This document shows positions 1-64,000 of a stretch of DNA of 64,000 nt, piece by piece. A model generated the notes under the pieces. The model made no database searches and was not told where the DNA came from. It saw only the letters and a list, made by a program, of their open reading frames with translations. Position 1 is the first letter of the stretch; every line of letters begins with the position of its first letter. Made by a program: the position numbers and the translations under genes. The stretch is from Glandiceps talaboti (Eukaryota; Hemichordata; Enteropneusta; Spengelidae), in NCBI RefSeq assembly GCF_964340395.1, contig NC_135561.1:23595486-23659485 (forward strand). Reading direction: 5' to 3'.

Positions 1-487
1 TCCTACTGTATTTGTATATATTATATTGGCCCTCCCTCCTACTGTATTTGTATATATTGTATTGGCCCTCCCTCCTACTGTATTTGTGTATATTATATTG
101 GCCCTCCCTCCTACTGTATTTGTGTATATTATATTGGCCCTCCCTCCTACTGTATTTGTATATATTGTATTGGCCCTCCCTCCTACTGTATTTGTATATA
201 TTATATTGGCCCTCCCTCCTACTGTATTTGTGTATATTATATTGGCCCTCCCTCCTACTGTATTTGTATATATTGTATTGGCCCTCCCTCCTACTGTATT
301 TGTATATATTATATTGGCCCTCCCTCCTACTGTATTTGTGTATATTATATTGGCCCTCCCTCCTACTGTATTTGTATATATTATATTGGCCCTCCCTCCT
401 ACTGTATTTGTATATATTATATTGGCCCTCCCTCCTACTGTATTTGTGTATATTATATTGGCCCTCCCTCCTACTGTATTTGTGTAT
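1..487. repeat. Minisatellite, 36-bp unit, about 13.5 copies
   Basis: Head-to-tail units, each containing the block ttggccctccctcctactg. Units differ mainly by A/G changes at two positions. The unit length is a multiple of three, so long spurious frames stay open. It lies in the intron upstream of exon 1 and ends about 45 bases before the acceptor. It is cut by the window start. Confidence 0.97.
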
Positions 488-532
488 GGTCATGTCAGCT
501 AATAATAGTAAATGTTATGTATATTTTCCTAG

Positions 533-62231
<61,699 letters not shown>

Positions 62232-62254
62232 GTAAGTAACGTAGTATCAAGTAT

Positions 62255-64000
62255 GTATTGCTAGTTGTTTGTAAGTTCACAACAGATTGGTAATACAGCC
62301 AATAATGTTGTTTGTAAGTTCACAACAGATTGGTAATACAGCCAATAATGTTGTTTGTAAGTTCACAACAGATTGGTAATACAGCCAATAATGTTGTTTG
62401 TAAGTTCACAACAGATTGGTAATACAGCCAATAATGTTGTTTGTAAGTTCACAACAGATTGGTAATACAGCCAATAATGTTGTTTGTAAGTTCACAACAG
62501 ATTGGTAATACAGCCAATAATGTTGTTTGTAAGTTCACAACAGATTGGTAATACAGCCAATAATGTTGTTTGTAAGTTCACATCAGATTGGTAATACAGC
62601 CAATAATGTTGTTTGTAAGTTCACAACAGATTGGTAATACAGCCAATAATGTTGTTTGTAAGTTCACAACAGATTGGTAATACAGCCAATAATGTTGTTT
62701 GTAAGTTCACATCAGATTGGTAATACAGCCAATAATGTTGTTTGTAAGTTCACATCAGATTGGTAATACAACCAATAATGTTGTTTGTAAGTTCACAACA
62801 GATTGGTAATACAGCCAATAATGTTGTTTGTAAGTTCACATCAGATTGGTAATACAGCCAATAATGTTGTTTGTAAGTTCACAACAGATTGGTAATACAG
62901 CCAATAATGTTGTTTGTAAGTTCACAACAGATTGGTAATACAGCCAATAATGTTGTTTGTAAGTTCACAACAGATTGGTAATACAGCCAATAATGTTGTT
63001 TGTAAGTTCACAACAGATTGGTAATACAGCCAATAATGTTGTTTGTAAGTTCACAACAGATTGGTAATACAGCCAATAATGTTGTTTGTAAGTTCACAAC
63101 AGATTGGTAATACAGCCAATAATGTTGTTTGTAAGTTCACAACAGATTGGTAATACAGCCAATAATGTTGTTTGTAAGTTCACATCAGATTGGTAATACA
63201 GCCAATAATGTTGTTTGTAAGTTCACATCAGATTGGTAATACAGCCAATAATGTTGTTTGTAAGTTCACATCAGATTGGTAATACAGCCAATAATGTTGT
63301 TTGTAAGTTCACAACAGATTGGTAATACAGCCAATAATGTTGTTTGTAAGTTCACAACAGATTGGTAATACAGCCAATAATGTTGTTTGTAAGTTCACAA
63401 CAGATTGGTAATACAGCCAATAATGTTGTTTGTAAGTTCACATCAGATTGGTAATACAGCCAATAATGTTGTTTGTAAGTTCAAAACAGATTGGTAATAC
63501 AGCCAATAATGTTGTTTGTAAGTTCACAACAGATTGGTAATACAGCCAATAATGTTGTTTGTAAGTTCACATCAGATTGGTAATACAGCCAATAATGTTG
63601 TTTGTAAGTTCACATCAGATTGGTAATACAGCCAATAATGTTGTTCGTAAATTCACATCAGATTGGTAATACAGCCAATAATGTTGTTTGTAAGTTCACA
63701 ACAGATTGGTAATACAGCCAATAATGTTGTTTGTAAGTTCACAACAGATTGGTAATACAGCCAATAATGTTGTTTGTAAGTTCACAACAGATTGGTAATA
63801 CAGCCAATAATGTTGTTTGTAAGTTCACAACAGATTGGTAATACAGCCAATAATGTTGTTTGTAAGTTCACAACAGATTGGTAATACAGCCAATAATGTT
63901 GTTTGTAAGTTCACAACAGATTGGTAATACAGCCAATAATGTTGTTTGTAAGTTCACATCAGATTGGTAATACAGCCAATAATGTTGTTTGTAAGTTCAC
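62255..64000. repeat. Minisatellite, 43-bp unit, at least 40 copies, running off the window
   Basis: Very uniform units with gttgtttgtaagttcacaac and attggtaatacagccaataa. The only frequent variant is cacatcag for cacaacag. Every unit has the perfect donor-like hexamer gtaagt. It starts about 25 bases after the exon 32 donor. Confidence 0.98.

Overview
This is a eukaryotic, animal-type window. It is AT-rich and full of introns, with canonical GT-AG splice sites throughout. It holds the middle of one very large plus-strand gene. I traced 32 exons from position 533 to 62231 (5,800 coding bases, 1,933 complete codons). Every splice phase matches the next exon and no stop interrupts the frame. 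The gene continues beyond both edges. The product is a dynein-heavy-chain-family protein. The exons run from the end of the linker, through AAA1, AAA2, AAA3 and AAA4, to the first helix of the stalk coiled coil. AAA1 has lost its Walker A and Walker B residues, AAA2 and AAA3 keep good P-loops, and AAA4 is degenerate. Every motor dynein heavy chain has a conserved AAA1 P-loop, so by elimination I read this as an ortholog of DNHD1 (dynein heavy chain domain-containing protein 1). That name is inference. No other host gene is seen. The species cannot be fixed from sequence alone; an aquatic invertebrate fits the repeat types.

Layout: 1-10776 holds exons 1-5 (end of linker and a charged insert). 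10777-28399 holds exons 6-13 (AAA1 and the AAA1-AAA2 connection). 28400-34257 holds exons 14-19 (AAA2). 34258-46017 holds exons 20-24 (AAA3). 46018-57353 holds exons 25-29 (end of AAA3 and AAA4). 57354-62231 holds exons 30-32 (end of AAA4 and stalk helix CC1). The final 1.75 kb is a tandem array running off the window.

Exons are about 9% of the sequence. The introns are dominated by tandem repeats: more than twenty distinct minisatellites with units of about 13-60 bp, adding up to roughly 27 kb (about 42% of the window), plus long (CT)n, (GA)n, (TG)n, (CA)n, (CAGA)n and (AGT)n tracts. Several arrays show where they came from. One amplifies an exon 5/intron boundary with its splice donor, two amplify pieces of a retrotransposon reading frame, and one shares its unit with a copy inside a DNA transposon in the neighbouring intron.

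Transposable elements seen: a 3.1-kb element with terminal inverted repeats and an 8-bp target duplication (hAT-like) at 11760-14871, a second incomplete copy near 59150-60957, a broken minus-strand DIRS-like tyrosine-recombinase retrotransposon at about 35630-38260 split by a LINE 3' end, a possible piggyBac-like 3' end at 59140, five foldback MITEs, and several older interspersed families.

Coordinates and copy numbers were read by eye. No promoter, first exon, last exon, tRNA, rRNA or CRISPR array was seen. The many long open frames inside minisatellites are treated as artefacts.
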